Shown piece by piece: positions 31,551 through 40,495 of a DNA stretch of 60,240 nt. The first letter of the stretch is position 1. The number at the start of each line of letters is the position of its first letter. The translations under genes and the position numbers were made by a program. Where the stretch lies: NCBI GenBank assembly GCA_024641945.1, contig JAHECD010000016.1, forward strand, positions 1 to 60,240, written 5' to 3'. Origin of the DNA: Rubrivivax sp. (GTDB taxonomy: Bacteria; Pseudomonadota; Gammaproteobacteria; Burkholderiales; Burkholderiaceae_C). The notes beneath the pieces were generated by a model, which made no database searches, was not told the DNA's origin, and worked only from the letters and a program-made list of their open reading frames with translations.

Positions 31551-32444
31551 ATGACGGCCGCGCTGCGCACCCCCGACGAGCGCTTCGCCGCGCTGCCCGG
31601 CTGGCCCTACGCGCCTCAATACCTCGAGATCGACGGGTTGCGCATGCACGTCGTCGACGAAGGTCCGCGGGACGCGGCGGTCACCGCGTTGTGCCTGCAT
31701 GGCCAACCCACGTGGAGCTATCTCTATCGCAAGATGATCCCGCTCTTCACTCGCGCCGGGCTGCGTGTCGTGGCGCCGGACCTGTTCGGTTTCGGCCGCT
31801 CCGACAAACCCCAGGACGACGGCTGGTACAGCTTCGACCGGCATCGCGCGAGCCTCGTCCAGTTGATCGAGCAGCTCGACCTGCGCAACGTGCTGCTCGT
31901 CGTGCAGGACTGGGGCGGCCTGCTCGGCCTGACGTTGCCGGTGACGATGCCCGGACGCCTCACGCGGTTGCTCGTGATGAATACCGGCTTGGGCACCGGC
32001 GCCGTGACCGACGGTTTTCTCCAGTGGCGCGCCTACAGCAACAGCCAGCCCGACCTGGCCGTGGGCCGGCTCATCCGCCGCGGCTGCGCCGTCATGAACG
32101 ATGCCGAGGCAGCCGCCTACGACGCCCCCTTCCCGGACCGCCGCTACAAGGCCGGTGTGCGCGTCTTTCCGAATCTCGTGCCCGATCGCGACGATGCCCC
32201 TGGCGCCGCCATCAGCCGCGAGGCAGCGCGTTTCTGGCACGAAGAATGGCAAGGCGACAGCTTCATGGCCATCGGCATGCAGGACCCGGTGCTCGGCCCG
32301 CCGGCGATGCGCGCACTGCATGCAACGATCCGCGGCTGCCCGCCGCCGCTCGAGGTGCCCGAGGCCGGGCACTTCGTGCAGGAGTGGGGTGGTCCGGTGG
32401 CGCAGGCCGCGCTGCGGCATTTCAAGCTCGGCCCACTGGCATGA
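31551..32444 (+). CDS. Haloalkane dehalogenase (alpha/beta hydrolase, DhlA-like HLD-I group)
   Basis: 297 residues. The sequence follows DhlA of Xanthobacter closely by memory: HGQPTWSYLYRKMIP, FGFGRSDKP, VVQDWGGLLGLTLP and GHFVQEWG. Nucleophile Asp120, acid Asp245 (GMQDPVLG) and His274 form the HLD-I triad. Trp121 beside the nucleophile and Trp159 in the cap (FLQWRAY) match the two halide-binding tryptophans. HGE of DhlA is HGQ here. It should hydrolyse a C-Cl or C-Br bond to an alcohol plus halide. There is no signal peptide. It overlaps the next gene by 4 bases, so it belongs to the beta-oxidation operon. Confidence 0.82.
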   Translation: MTAALRTPDERFAALPGWPYAPQYLEIDGLRMHVVDEGPRDAAVTALCLHGQPTWSYLYRKMIPLFTRAGLRVVAPDLFGFGRSDKPQDDGWYSFDRHRASLVQLIEQLDLRNVLLVVQDWGGLLGLTLPVTMPGRLTRLLVMNTGLGTGAVTDGFLQWRAYSNSQPDLAVGRLIRRGCAVMNDAEAAAYDAPFPDRRYKAGVRVFPNLVPDRDDAPGAAISREAARFWHEEWQGDSFMAIGMQDPVLGPPAMRALHATIRGCPPPLEVPEAGHFVQEWGGPVAQAALRHFKLGPLA

Positions 32445-32869
32445 GCGAGGCGACCCCGGCGCAATTCCTGGCGATGGGCCAGGAGGTCCTGCAGACCCAA
32501 CCGTTCAGCCGCCTGCTCGGGGCCGAATTGACGGCACTGGCGCGCGGGCACTGCCAGCTGGAGATCGCGCTGCGGCCCGAGCACCTGCAGCAGCACGGGT
32601 TCGCCCACGGCGGCGTGGTCAGCTACCTGGCCGACAACGCCTTGACCTATGCCGGCGGCACCGCGATGGCGGTACCGGTGGTGACGTCGGAATTCAAGAT
32701 CAACTACGTGCGGCCGGCGGTCGGCGAAAGGCTGATCGCCCGCGCCGATGCGGTGGCCGTGAGCAAGACGCAGGCGGTGTGCCGCTGCGATGTCTTCGTG
32801 CTCAAGGATGGGCAAGAAAAGCTGTGCGCCGTCGCGCAGGGCACGATCGCGCGCCTGGGCGGCGAGTGA
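32441..32869 (+). CDS. PaaI-type hotdog-fold thioesterase (first of three)
   Basis: 142 residues. ATG 32441 overlaps the dehalogenase stop (ATGA). The hotdog motif QQHGFAHGGVVSYLADNAL carries the HGG loop and the Asp typical of PaaI-like acyl-CoA thioesterases, and FKINYVRPAVGERL is the conserved strand. It should release free acid and CoA from an acyl-CoA, perhaps relieving CoA trapping. Substrate unknown. Confidence 0.88.
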   Translation: MSEATPAQFLAMGQEVLQTQPFSRLLGAELTALARGHCQLEIALRPEHLQQHGFAHGGVVSYLADNALTYAGGTAMAVPVVTSEFKINYVRPAVGERLIARADAVAVSKTQAVCRCDVFVLKDGQEKLCAVAQGTIARLGGE

Positions 32870-32877
32870 AGGGCTGC

Positions 32878-33300
32878 ATGACGATGGATCTCGATAGCGT
32901 GCGGACGTTTTTCCGCAGCGCGCCCTTCATGGTCGACCTCGGCGTCGAACCGGTGGACGTCGGCGAGGGCCGGCTGACCACGGTGCTCGTGCTCGCGCCG
33001 CGCCACCTGCAGCACACGGGCCAGGCACATGCCGGTGTGATGGCGTCGATGGCCGACCATACGATGGGCGCGGCCGCGCAGACGATGGCGGCCAAGGGCG
33101 TCTGGGTCGTCACCGCGGAGTTGAAGACGAGCGTGCTGCGGCCCGGCAAGGGCGAGCGCCTCGTGTGCGAAGCACGTGTACTGAAGGCCGGCCGCACCCT
33201 GTCGTTCACCGAGGCCGAGGTCTACGCCGAGACGGGCGGTGCGCGCACCCTCGTCGCCAAGACGTCGGCCACGATGGCCCACACGCAATCGAGAGGCTGA
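32878..33300 (+). CDS. PaaI-type hotdog-fold thioesterase (second of three)
   Basis: 140 residues. ATG 32878 lies 8 bases after the first thioesterase; ATG 32884 is possible. The motif reads GQAHAGVMASMADHTMG, so the second Gly of the HGG loop is Ala, and the catalytic Asp is kept. ELKTSVLRPGKGERL is the matching conserved strand. It differs strongly from its neighbour at 32441, so this is not a recent duplication. A two-base gap leads into the acyl-CoA dehydrogenase gene. Confidence 0.87.
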   Translation: MTMDLDSVRTFFRSAPFMVDLGVEPVDVGEGRLTTVLVLAPRHLQHTGQAHAGVMASMADHTMGAAAQTMAAKGVWVVTAELKTSVLRPGKGERLVCEARVLKAGRTLSFTEAEVYAETGGARTLVAKTSATMAHTQSRG

Positions 33301-33302
33301 TC

Positions 33303-35153
33303 ATGACTTTCCGCGCCACGCTCGACTTCCTGCTGAACGACTGGATCGGAATCGAATCGCTGCTCGCGCGCGACCGATTTGCCGATCATTCGCTCGAGAC
33401 CTTTGCATCGGTGCTCGATACCTGCGAGCGCATCGCGCGCGAGAAATACGCGCCGTTCAACCGGCTGGTCGATACCGAGGAGCCACGTTTCGACGGAGAG
33501 CGCGTGATCCTGCCGCAGGCCACGCACGACGCCTGGAAGGCCTATGCCGGCAGCGGCATGCTGTCGGCGGCGCAGGACCATGCCATCGGCGGCATGCAAC
33601 TGCCGTACACGCTGGAAGCGTCGGCGAACGCCTTCTTCGCCAAGGCCGCGGTGAGCATCGGCACTGGCATGCTGACGACGGGCAATGCCAACCTGCTGAT
33701 GGTGCACGGCACCGAGGCGCAACAGCAGGTCTTCGCGCTGAACGAGTTTGCCGGCCGCTGGTCGGGCACGATGTGCCTGAGCGAGCCGCAAGCCGGGTCG
33801 AGCCTGTCCGACGTGGCCACGCGTGCGTTGCCCGACGGCGAGGACTTCGACGGCGATCCGCTGGGCCCGCGCTACCGGCTGCGCGGCAACAAGATGTGGA
33901 TCTCGGCCGGCGAGCACGAGCTCACCGAGAACATCATCCACCTGGTGCTGGCCAAGATCCCCGGGCCCGACGGCAAGCTCGTTGCGGGCACACGCGGCAT
34001 CTCGCTTTTCATCGTGCCGAAGAAAATGGTCGACGCCGAAGGCCGGCTCACCGGCGAGCGCAACGACGTGGCGCTGGCCGGGCTCAACCACAAGTGCGGC
34101 TGGCGCGGCACGACGAATACGCTGCTGAACTTCGGCGAGGGCCGGTTCAAACCAGGCGGCGAAGCAGGCGCCATCGGCTATCGCGTCGGCCGCCCGGGCG
34201 AGGGGCTTCGCTGCATGTTCCACATGATGAACGAGGCGCGCATCGGCGTCGGCATGGCGGCCACGATGCTGGGCATGGCGGGCTACGAGGCGTCGCTCGA
34301 CTATGCGCGCCAACGGCCGCAAGGCCGGCCGATCCAGGCGCGCGCGCCCGGCGGCACTGCCGGTGCGGGCGCCGGCAAGGACCCGGCGCAGCCGCAGATT
34401 CCCATCATCGAACACGCGGACGTCAAGCGCATGCTGCTGGCGCAGAAGTCGTATGCCGAAGGCGCGCTGGCACTCGAGCTCTATTGCGCCAGGCTCGTCG
34501 ACGAGCAGCACACCGGCCCGGAGGGGTCGGCCGCGGAGGCCGGGCTGCTGCTCGAGGTGCTGACGCCGATTGCCAAGAGCTGGCCGAGCGAGTGGTGCCT
34601 GGAGGCGAATTCGCTCGCGATCCAGGTGCACGGCGGTTATGGCTATACACGCGACTTCCCGGTCGAGCAGTACTGGCGCGACAACCGCCTGAACATGATC
34701 CACGAGGGCACGCACGGCATCCAGGCGCTCGACCTGCTCGGCCGCAAGGTCGTGATGAACGGCGGCGCGGGCCTGAAGTTGCTGGCCACGCGCATGAACG
34801 CCACGATCGAGCGGGCCGGCCATGCGGACGGCCTGGCCGAACCCGCCAACGCGCTGGCTGCGGCGCTGCAGAAGGTGGGTGCCGCGACCAAGGCCGCGTG
34901 GGCCACCGGCGTGCCGGAAGAGGCGCTGGCCAACGCGACGCCGTACCTTCAGGCTTTCGGCCACCTGGTGCTGGCCTGGATCTGGCTCGATGTCGCGCTC
35001 GTCGCCGTGCGCAAGGCCACGCCGGTGAACCAGGGCAAGCTGGCGGCGATGCGCTATTTCTTTGCCTACGAGTTGCCCAAGGTCGATGCCTGGCTGGTGG
35101 TCGTGAGCCAGCGCGAACCCGTGTGCCGCGACATGCAAGACGACTGGTTCTGA
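33303..35153 (+). CDS. Acyl-CoA dehydrogenase, large (about 600-residue) type
   Basis: 616 residues, longer than the usual 380-400 because of N- and C-terminal additions, as in the FadE/DmdC-like group. MCLSEPQAGSSLSD is the FAD/substrate loop, GNKMWISAGEHE follows, and NMIHEGTHGIQALDL holds the catalytic Glu. A Gly/Ala/Pro-rich insertion (about residues 340-362) follows the central domain. It removes hydrogens from acyl-CoA at C2-C3 and passes electrons to ETF. Relatives are often named 3-methylmercaptopropionyl-CoA dehydrogenase, but that specificity is not established. Confidence 0.92.
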   Translation: MTFRATLDFLLNDWIGIESLLARDRFADHSLETFASVLDTCERIAREKYAPFNRLVDTEEPRFDGERVILPQATHDAWKAYAGSGMLSAAQDHAIGGMQLPYTLEASANAFFAKAAVSIGTGMLTTGNANLLMVHGTEAQQQVFALNEFAGRWSGTMCLSEPQAGSSLSDVATRALPDGEDFDGDPLGPRYRLRGNKMWISAGEHELTENIIHLVLAKIPGPDGKLVAGTRGISLFIVPKKMVDAEGRLTGERNDVALAGLNHKCGWRGTTNTLLNFGEGRFKPGGEAGAIGYRVGRPGEGLRCMFHMMNEARIGVGMAATMLGMAGYEASLDYARQRPQGRPIQARAPGGTAGAGAGKDPAQPQIPIIEHADVKRMLLAQKSYAEGALALELYCARLVDEQHTGPEGSAAEAGLLLEVLTPIAKSWPSEWCLEANSLAIQVHGGYGYTRDFPVEQYWRDNRLNMIHEGTHGIQALDLLGRKVVMNGGAGLKLLATRMNATIERAGHADGLAEPANALAAALQKVGAATKAAWATGVPEEALANATPYLQAFGHLVLAWIWLDVALVAVRKATPVNQGKLAAMRYFFAYELPKVDAWLVVVSQREPVCRDMQDDWF

Positions 35154-35172
35154 ACATCCAAGGAGATCCGAC

Positions 35173-35961
35173 ATGAGCACTCCCGTGCTGAAACTCTTCG
35201 ACCTGACTGGTCAGGTCGCCCTCGTGACCGGCGGTTCGCGGGGCCTGGGCCTGCAGATGGCCGAGGCCCTCGGCGAGGCCGGCGCCAAGATCATGCTGAC
35301 CTCGCGCAAGGCGTCCGATCTCGAGGAAGCCGCGGCCGACCTGCAGGCCAAGGGCATCGACACCCGGTGGATCGCCGCCGATTCGAGCGACGCGGCGCAG
35401 ATCCACAAGGTCGTCGACGAGACGATGCAACGCATGGGCCGGATCGACATCCTCGTCAACAACGCCGGCGCCACCTGGGGGGCACCGGCCGAGGACTACC
35501 CCGTCGAGGCCTGGGACAAGGTGATGAACCTGAACATCCGCAGCCTGTTCCTGTATGCGCAGGCCGTGGCCAAGGCGAGCATGCTGCCGCGCGGGAGCGG
35601 GCGCATCATCAACGTGGCGTCCATCGCCGGCCTCGCCGGCTCGCTGGACATGCAGTTCATCGCGTACGGCACCAGCAAGGGCGCCGTCGTTAATTTCACG
35701 CGCTCGCTCGCCGGCGAGTGGGGGCCGAAGGGCATCAACGTCAATGCGGTCGCGCCGGGGTTCTTTCCGAGCCGCATGACCAAGGGTGTGATCGCGGCGC
35801 ACGGTGCCGACAAACTGGCGGCCGCCGCGCCGCTGCGCCGCCTGGGTGACGACGACGATCTCAAAGGCGCCGTGCTGCTGTTTGCCAGCGCGGCGGGCAA
35901 ACACATCACGGGCCAGATCCTGCCGGTCGACGGCGGCGTCAGCGCCGTGCACAGCGGTTGA
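35173..35961 (+). CDS. Short-chain dehydrogenase/reductase (SDR), classical
   Basis: 262 residues; AGGAG lies 8 bases before ATG 35173. Classical SDR motifs are complete: TGGSRGLG (cofactor), NNAGATWG, the catalytic Ser in NVASIAG, and YGTSK with Tyr and Lys. The C-terminal PVDGG is typical of FabG-like members. LTSRKAS after strand 2 suggests NADP preference. It probably oxidises or reduces a hydroxy/keto intermediate of the pathway. The next gene starts 5 bases after its stop. Confidence 0.92.
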   Translation: MSTPVLKLFDLTGQVALVTGGSRGLGLQMAEALGEAGAKIMLTSRKASDLEEAAADLQAKGIDTRWIAADSSDAAQIHKVVDETMQRMGRIDILVNNAGATWGAPAEDYPVEAWDKVMNLNIRSLFLYAQAVAKASMLPRGSGRIINVASIAGLAGSLDMQFIAYGTSKGAVVNFTRSLAGEWGPKGINVNAVAPGFFPSRMTKGVIAAHGADKLAAAAPLRRLGDDDDLKGAVLLFASAAGKHITGQILPVDGGVSAVHSG

Positions 35962-35966
35962 GCGCC

Positions 35967-36410
35967 ATGCAGTTCAAGGTCCACATCCCGTTCGTCGAGA
36001 TGCTCGGTTTCGAGCTGCATCGTTTCGATGGCGGTCATGCGGAGATGTCGGTGCAGTTGCGCGAGGAACTCACCAACTCCTGGGGTGTCGCCCACGGTGG
36101 CCTGACGATGACGTTGCTCGACGTGGTGATGGCCCACGCGGCGCGCAGCCCGGCCGAGCCCGGCGGCGAATCGCAGCCGGGTGTCGTGACGATCGAGATG
36201 AAGACCACCTTCATGCGCCCCGGCATGGGCCGTCTGCGCGCGACGGGCACACTGCTGCATCGCACGTCTTCGATGGCGTTCTGCGAAGGCAGCGTATTTT
36301 CCGAGGACGGAACGCTCGCCGGCCACGCCACCGGCACCTTCAAGTACATGCGCGGCCTGCCGGTGGGCACCGGCGGCCGGCGCATCCAGAAACTCAGTGC
36401 CTCCGATTGA
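35967..36410 (+). CDS. PaaI-type hotdog-fold thioesterase (third of three)
   Basis: 147 residues. I choose ATG 35967; an in-frame TTG at 35958 overlaps the SDR stop and is possible. SWGVAHGGLTMTLLDVVMAHAA carries the HGG motif and conserved Asp, and TIEMKTTFMRPGMG the paired strand. It lies within the same transcription unit as the two thioesterases at 32441 and 32878 but is dissimilar to both. Substrate unknown. Confidence 0.88.
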   Translation: MQFKVHIPFVEMLGFELHRFDGGHAEMSVQLREELTNSWGVAHGGLTMTLLDVVMAHAARSPAEPGGESQPGVVTIEMKTTFMRPGMGRLRATGTLLHRTSSMAFCEGSVFSEDGTLAGHATGTFKYMRGLPVGTGGRRIQKLSASD

Positions 36411-36429
36411 AACTCAAAGGAATCCGAAC

Positions 36430-37446
36430 ATGACCATGAACAAGCAGATCGTCCTGGCCTCGCGCCCGACCGCGGAACCCACCGTCGAGAACTTCCGCCT
36501 CGTCGAGGCCGCGGTCCCTGCGCTCGAGGACGGCCAGGTGCTCGTGCGCCACCATTTCCTGAGCCTGGACCCCTACATGCGCGGGCGCATGAACGAGGGC
36601 AAGAGCTATGCGCAGCCGCAGCCGCTGGATGCCGTGATGATCGGCGGCACGGTCGGCGAGGTCGTCGAGTCGAAGGCGCCGCAGTTCGCTGCCGGCGACA
36701 AGGTCGTCGGCATGGGCGGATGGCAGCAGTATTCGGTGGTCGACGCGTCGCAGGCGGGCATGCTGCGCAAGGTCGACACCACGCACGTACCGCTGTCGGC
36801 CTACCTCGGCGCGGTCGGCATGCCGGGCGTGACCGCCTGGGTCGGCCTGACGCAGATCATCGCGCCGAAGACGGGCGAGACCGTGGTCGTCAGCGCGGCC
36901 AGTGGCGCGGTGGGCGGTGCCGTGGGGCAACTGGCCAAGGCACGCGGCTGCCGCGTGGTCGGGATCGCCGGCGGGCCCGACAAGTGTGCGCAGGTGATTG
37001 ACGAACTCGGCTTCGACGCCTGCATCGACTACAAGGTGCACAACGACACCAAGGCGATGAGCAAGGCGCTCAAGGAGGCCTGCCCCGATGGCATCGACGG
37101 CTACTTCGAAAATGTCGGCGGCATGATCCTGGACGCGATCATGCTGCGCATGAACGCGTTTGGCCGCATCGCCTTCTGCGGCATGATTTCTGGCTACAAC
37201 GGCCAGCCGATCCCAATGGCGAACCCCGCGTTGATCCTCGTGTCGCGGCTGAAGTTGCAGGGCTTCATCGTCAGCGAGCACATGGAACTGTGGCCCGCGG
37301 CGCTGAAGGAGCTGGGCACGATGGTCGCCACCGGCCACCTCAAGTACCGCGAGAGCGTGGCGCAGGGCCTGGAAAGTGCGCCCGAGGCGTTCCTCGGCCT
37401 GCTCAAGGGCAAGAACTTCGGCAAGCAGCTGGTCAAGCTGGCCTGA
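36430..37446 (+). CDS. NADP-dependent medium-chain oxidoreductase (CurA/leukotriene-B4 dehydrogenase-like)
   Basis: 338 residues; AAGGA lies about 9 bases before ATG 36430. FLSLDPYMRGRM near the N-terminus is the hallmark of the zinc-free MDR group that includes CurA and prostaglandin/LTB4 reductases. SAASGAVGGAVGQLAK is the NADP-binding loop, and NVGGMILDAIM and CGMISGYN are family features. It reduces alpha,beta-unsaturated carbonyls. In this setting it may reduce an enone or enoyl intermediate. Confidence 0.9.
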   Translation: MTMNKQIVLASRPTAEPTVENFRLVEAAVPALEDGQVLVRHHFLSLDPYMRGRMNEGKSYAQPQPLDAVMIGGTVGEVVESKAPQFAAGDKVVGMGGWQQYSVVDASQAGMLRKVDTTHVPLSAYLGAVGMPGVTAWVGLTQIIAPKTGETVVVSAASGAVGGAVGQLAKARGCRVVGIAGGPDKCAQVIDELGFDACIDYKVHNDTKAMSKALKEACPDGIDGYFENVGGMILDAIMLRMNAFGRIAFCGMISGYNGQPIPMANPALILVSRLKLQGFIVSEHMELWPAALKELGTMVATGHLKYRESVAQGLESAPEAFLGLLKGKNFGKQLVKLA

Positions 37447-37470
37447 CGTCCCACGAGGCAGGCGGGTCCG

Positions 37471-37917
37471 GTGAACTGGCAGTGGCTGCGCTTCGAGGAG
37501 CTTGGGGTGCACGGGCTGTACGACGCGTTGCAGCTGCGCGCCCGCGTGTTCATTCTCGAGCAGGGGCCGTACCTCGATCCGGACGGGCTGGACCAGGCGT
37601 CATGGCACCTGCTCGGCCATGACAGCGGAGGTGTGCTGCAGGCCTACCTTCGTGTCGTCGACCCGGGGCTGAAATTCGACGAGCCGTCGATCGGGCGTGT
37701 GGTGACCTCGGCCGAGCGGCGCGGCACCGGCCTTGGCCGGCAGCTGATGGAAGAGGGCGTCGCTCGGTGCAACGACGCGTGGCCGGCACATGGCATTCGC
37801 ATCAGCGCGCAAGTGCACCTCGAGCACTTTTACGGCAGCTTGGGTTTTGTGCGCGTCGGCGCGGACTATCTCGAAGACGGCATTCCCCATGTCGAAATGT
37901 GGAGGGGGTCCACGTGA
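37471..37917 (+). CDS. elaA: GNAT N-acetyltransferase, ElaA family
   Basis: 148 residues starting at GTG 37471. The layout matches E. coli ElaA: LYDALQLRARVFILEQ, then IGRVVTSAERRGTGLGRQLM (acetyl-CoA pyrophosphate loop), and FYGSLGFVRVGADYLEDGIPH near the end. The acceptor is unknown. It overlaps the next gene by 4 bases (GTGA) although its link to fatty-acid catabolism is not obvious. Confidence 0.88.
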   Translation: MNWQWLRFEELGVHGLYDALQLRARVFILEQGPYLDPDGLDQASWHLLGHDSGGVLQAYLRVVDPGLKFDEPSIGRVVTSAERRGTGLGRQLMEEGVARCNDAWPAHGIRISAQVHLEHFYGSLGFVRVGADYLEDGIPHVEMWRGST

Positions 37918-39569
37918 GCTTCGTCACCCACGACGTGGTCAACCAGCCGGAGCCGCTGGTCGACATCAACCTGTTCCGAGCCAACCGTGCGCTGCAGGAT
38001 GCGCTGCGGTTCAATCTTCCGGCCTTCGACGAGCCGCGCTTTCACGCGCTCGGCGACGAGGTCGGCAGCGCAGCGTTGCAACGGCATGCTCAGCTTGCGA
38101 ATACCTTCACGCCCGAGCTGCGCAGCCATGATCGCGTCGGGCGGCGCATCGACCAGGTCGAGTTCCACCCCAGCTATCACGCGCTGCTGGAAGCGGCCTG
38201 CCGCCACCGTCTGCACGGCACCCCCTGGAGCGAGCGGGCGGGTGGTCACGTCGAGCGTGCGGCGGCCTTCATGCTGTTCACCGAGGCCGAGCCTTCGACG
38301 CTGTGCCCGATCTCGATGACCTATGCCGTCGCGCCGGCGCTGCGCGCCAACGCGGCGCTGCATGCGGCCTGGGGCCCGGGCCTCGCGAGTACCCGGTACG
38401 ACGCGCGCTTTCTGCCCTTCGACCAGAAGACCGGCCTGACGATGGGCATGGGCATGACGGAGAAGCAGGGTGGCTCCGATGTGCGTGCCAACACCACGCG
38501 TGCCGAGCCCGATGGCGAGGACGGCTGGGGACGACGCTTCCGCCTCACCGGCCACAAGTGGTTCATGTCGGCGCCGATGTGCGATGCCTTCCTCGTGCTC
38601 GCGCAGGGGCCGGGTGGTCTGAGCTGCTACTTCCTGCCGCGCTGGCGGCCCGACGGTTCGGTCAATTCGATCCATATCCAGCGCCTGAAGCACAAGCTCG
38701 GCAACCAGGCGAATGCCAGCGCGGAGGTCGAATTCGCCGACGCCAGTGCATGGCTCGTTGGCGACGAGGGCCGTGGTGTACCGCAGATCCTGGCGATGGG
38801 CGCGCTCACCCGGCTCGACTGCGCGCTCGGCACCGCCGGGTTGATGCGACAGGCGCTGTCGATCGCACTCCACCACACGGCGCAGCGCAAGGCCTTCGGC
38901 AAGACACTCGCCGAGCAGCCGATGATGAAAAACGTGCTCGCCGACCTGGCACTCGAGAGCGAAGCCGCGACGGCACTTGCGTTGCGGCTGGCGCGCACGG
39001 TCGATGCCAGCGAACATGGGAACGATCCGCACGAAGCGCTGCTGCGCCGCGCGATCACGCCGGTCGTCAAGTTCTGGATCTGCAAACGCGGCAGCCACTT
39101 CGCCGAAGAGGCGATGGAATGTCTCGGCGGCAATGGCTACGTCGAGGAACATGGAGAGGGCATCATGGCGCGCATCTATCGCGAGATGCCCGTCAACTCG
39201 ATCTGGGAGGGCTCGGGCAACATCATGGCGCTCGACCTGCTGCGCGCGCTGCGCGGCGGCGCGGTGGCCGACGCGCTCGAGCGCGAGTTGGCTCCGGCAA
39301 AAGGTGCCAATGCCGCACTCGACCGAACGCTCGGTGCCACGCTGCACGCCGTCGACGGTGGCACCGACGAGGCCCATGCGCGGTCGCTGGCGCGCGATCT
39401 GGCGTTGCTGCTGCAGGCCGCGCTGCTGCGCCAGCACTCGACCGACGCGGTGTTCGACGCGTTCTGCGCCTCGCGTTTCCCGAGCGCCCCCGATGTCTTC
39501 GGCGCGCTGCCGCCGGGGACCGATTTCGATTCCATCATCCGGCGCGCGATGCCGTGGGAGAGCACATGA
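37914..39569 (+). CDS. Acyl-CoA dehydrogenase, AidB-like
   Basis: 551 residues from GTG 37914, which overlaps the elaA stop and has GGAGGGGG about 5 bases upstream. AidB-type features: the start VNQPEPLVDINLFRANRAL, the FAD region MGMTEKQGGSDVRANTT, RLKHKLGNQANASAEVEF, and MPVNSIWEGSGNIMALD near the active site. AidB is known in E. coli as an alkylation-response flavoprotein that binds DNA. The placement here in a catabolic operon favours a metabolic acyl-CoA dehydrogenase role, but both remain possible. Confidence 0.88.
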   Translation: MSFVTHDVVNQPEPLVDINLFRANRALQDALRFNLPAFDEPRFHALGDEVGSAALQRHAQLANTFTPELRSHDRVGRRIDQVEFHPSYHALLEAACRHRLHGTPWSERAGGHVERAAAFMLFTEAEPSTLCPISMTYAVAPALRANAALHAAWGPGLASTRYDARFLPFDQKTGLTMGMGMTEKQGGSDVRANTTRAEPDGEDGWGRRFRLTGHKWFMSAPMCDAFLVLAQGPGGLSCYFLPRWRPDGSVNSIHIQRLKHKLGNQANASAEVEFADASAWLVGDEGRGVPQILAMGALTRLDCALGTAGLMRQALSIALHHTAQRKAFGKTLAEQPMMKNVLADLALESEAATALALRLARTVDASEHGNDPHEALLRRAITPVVKFWICKRGSHFAEEAMECLGGNGYVEEHGEGIMARIYREMPVNSIWEGSGNIMALDLLRALRGGAVADALERELAPAKGANAALDRTLGATLHAVDGGTDEAHARSLARDLALLLQAALLRQHSTDAVFDAFCASRFPSAPDVFGALPPGTDFDSIIRRAMPWEST

Positions 39570-40495
39570 GCGACACGTTGATCCTGCACCACTACGCGGG
39601 CTCGCCCTTTGCCGAGAAGACGCGGATGGTGCTCGGGTACAAGGGCCTGGCCTGGCAGTCCGTGACGATCCCCACCGTGATGCCGAAGCCCGACCTGACG
39701 GCATTGACCGGCGGCTACCGCAAGACACCGGTGCTGCAGATCGACGCGGATATCTATTGCGACACGGCATTGATCGTTCGGGTGCTCGAGCGCCTGCAGC
39801 CCGAGCCGACGCTGTTCCCTGCCGACGCGCCGCTGGCGCCGATGCTGGCGCAGTGGGCCGACAGCACGTTGTTCTGGACGGCCGTGCCTTTCTCTCTGCA
39901 ACCCGCCGGCGCGGCCGCCATCTTTGCCGGCGTACCGGAGGAACAGATGAAAGTCTTCGGCGCCGATCGCGCCACCTTCTCTGCCGGGGCGCCACGGGTG
40001 CGCCCGGTCGATGGCGGCGTGCAGCTGTGCGGCTACTTCGCGCAGTTGGAGGCGCAGCTCTCGGACGGCCGCACGCACCTCTTCGGCGACCGGGCGTCGA
40101 TCGCCGATTTCTCGGTCGCGCATTGCCTTTGGTTCATCCGCCGAGCGGCGCCGCTGGCGGGCATCCTGGAGCCGTATGCGAAGTTGTCGTCCTGGCTCGA
40201 TCGTGTGCTGGCGATCGGCCACGGCCACAAGACCAAGCTCGACAGCGCCCAGGCCATCGACGTGGCGGCCAGTGCCAAAGGCCATGCGGAAGCGACGGTG
40301 AAACCCGGCCTGGGCTACCAGGGCGGCGTGCCGGTCAGCGTGAATGCGTTCGACTACGGCACCGATCCGGTCGCGGGCACGCTGGTCGGCCTGACCGAGG
40401 ACGAGATCGTCGTCGAGCGGGTCGACGAACGTGCCGGCCTCGTGCACGTGCACTTTCCGCGCATCGGATTCCAGATCAAGCAGGAGAAGACATGA
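39566..40495 (+). CDS. Glutathione S-transferase family protein with C-terminal extension
   Basis: 309 residues; ATG 39566 overlaps the preceding stop (ATGA). Residues about 1-85 are the thioredoxin-like domain (YAGSPFAEKTRMVLGYKGL; GGYRKTPVLQID with the cis-Pro; DTALIVRVLE). Residues about 90-225 are the helical domain (SIADFSVAHCLWFI). The last about 80 residues (GYQGGVPVSVNAFDYGTD onward) are a predicted beta-rich tail not found in standard GSTs. It could conjugate glutathione to reactive, including halogenated, intermediates. Confidence 0.88.
   Translation: MSDTLILHHYAGSPFAEKTRMVLGYKGLAWQSVTIPTVMPKPDLTALTGGYRKTPVLQIDADIYCDTALIVRVLERLQPEPTLFPADAPLAPMLAQWADSTLFWTAVPFSLQPAGAAAIFAGVPEEQMKVFGADRATFSAGAPRVRPVDGGVQLCGYFAQLEAQLSDGRTHLFGDRASIADFSVAHCLWFIRRAAPLAGILEPYAKLSSWLDRVLAIGHGHKTKLDSAQAIDVAASAKGHAEATVKPGLGYQGGVPVSVNAFDYGTDPVAGTLVGLTEDEIVVERVDERAGLVHVHFPRIGFQIKQEKT

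Noticed and set aside
37914..39569. Calling the AidB-like gene an adaptive-response DNA repair gene
   Set aside because: The operon context is catabolic, and no ada or alk genes are near; a general acyl-CoA dehydrogenase call is safer.
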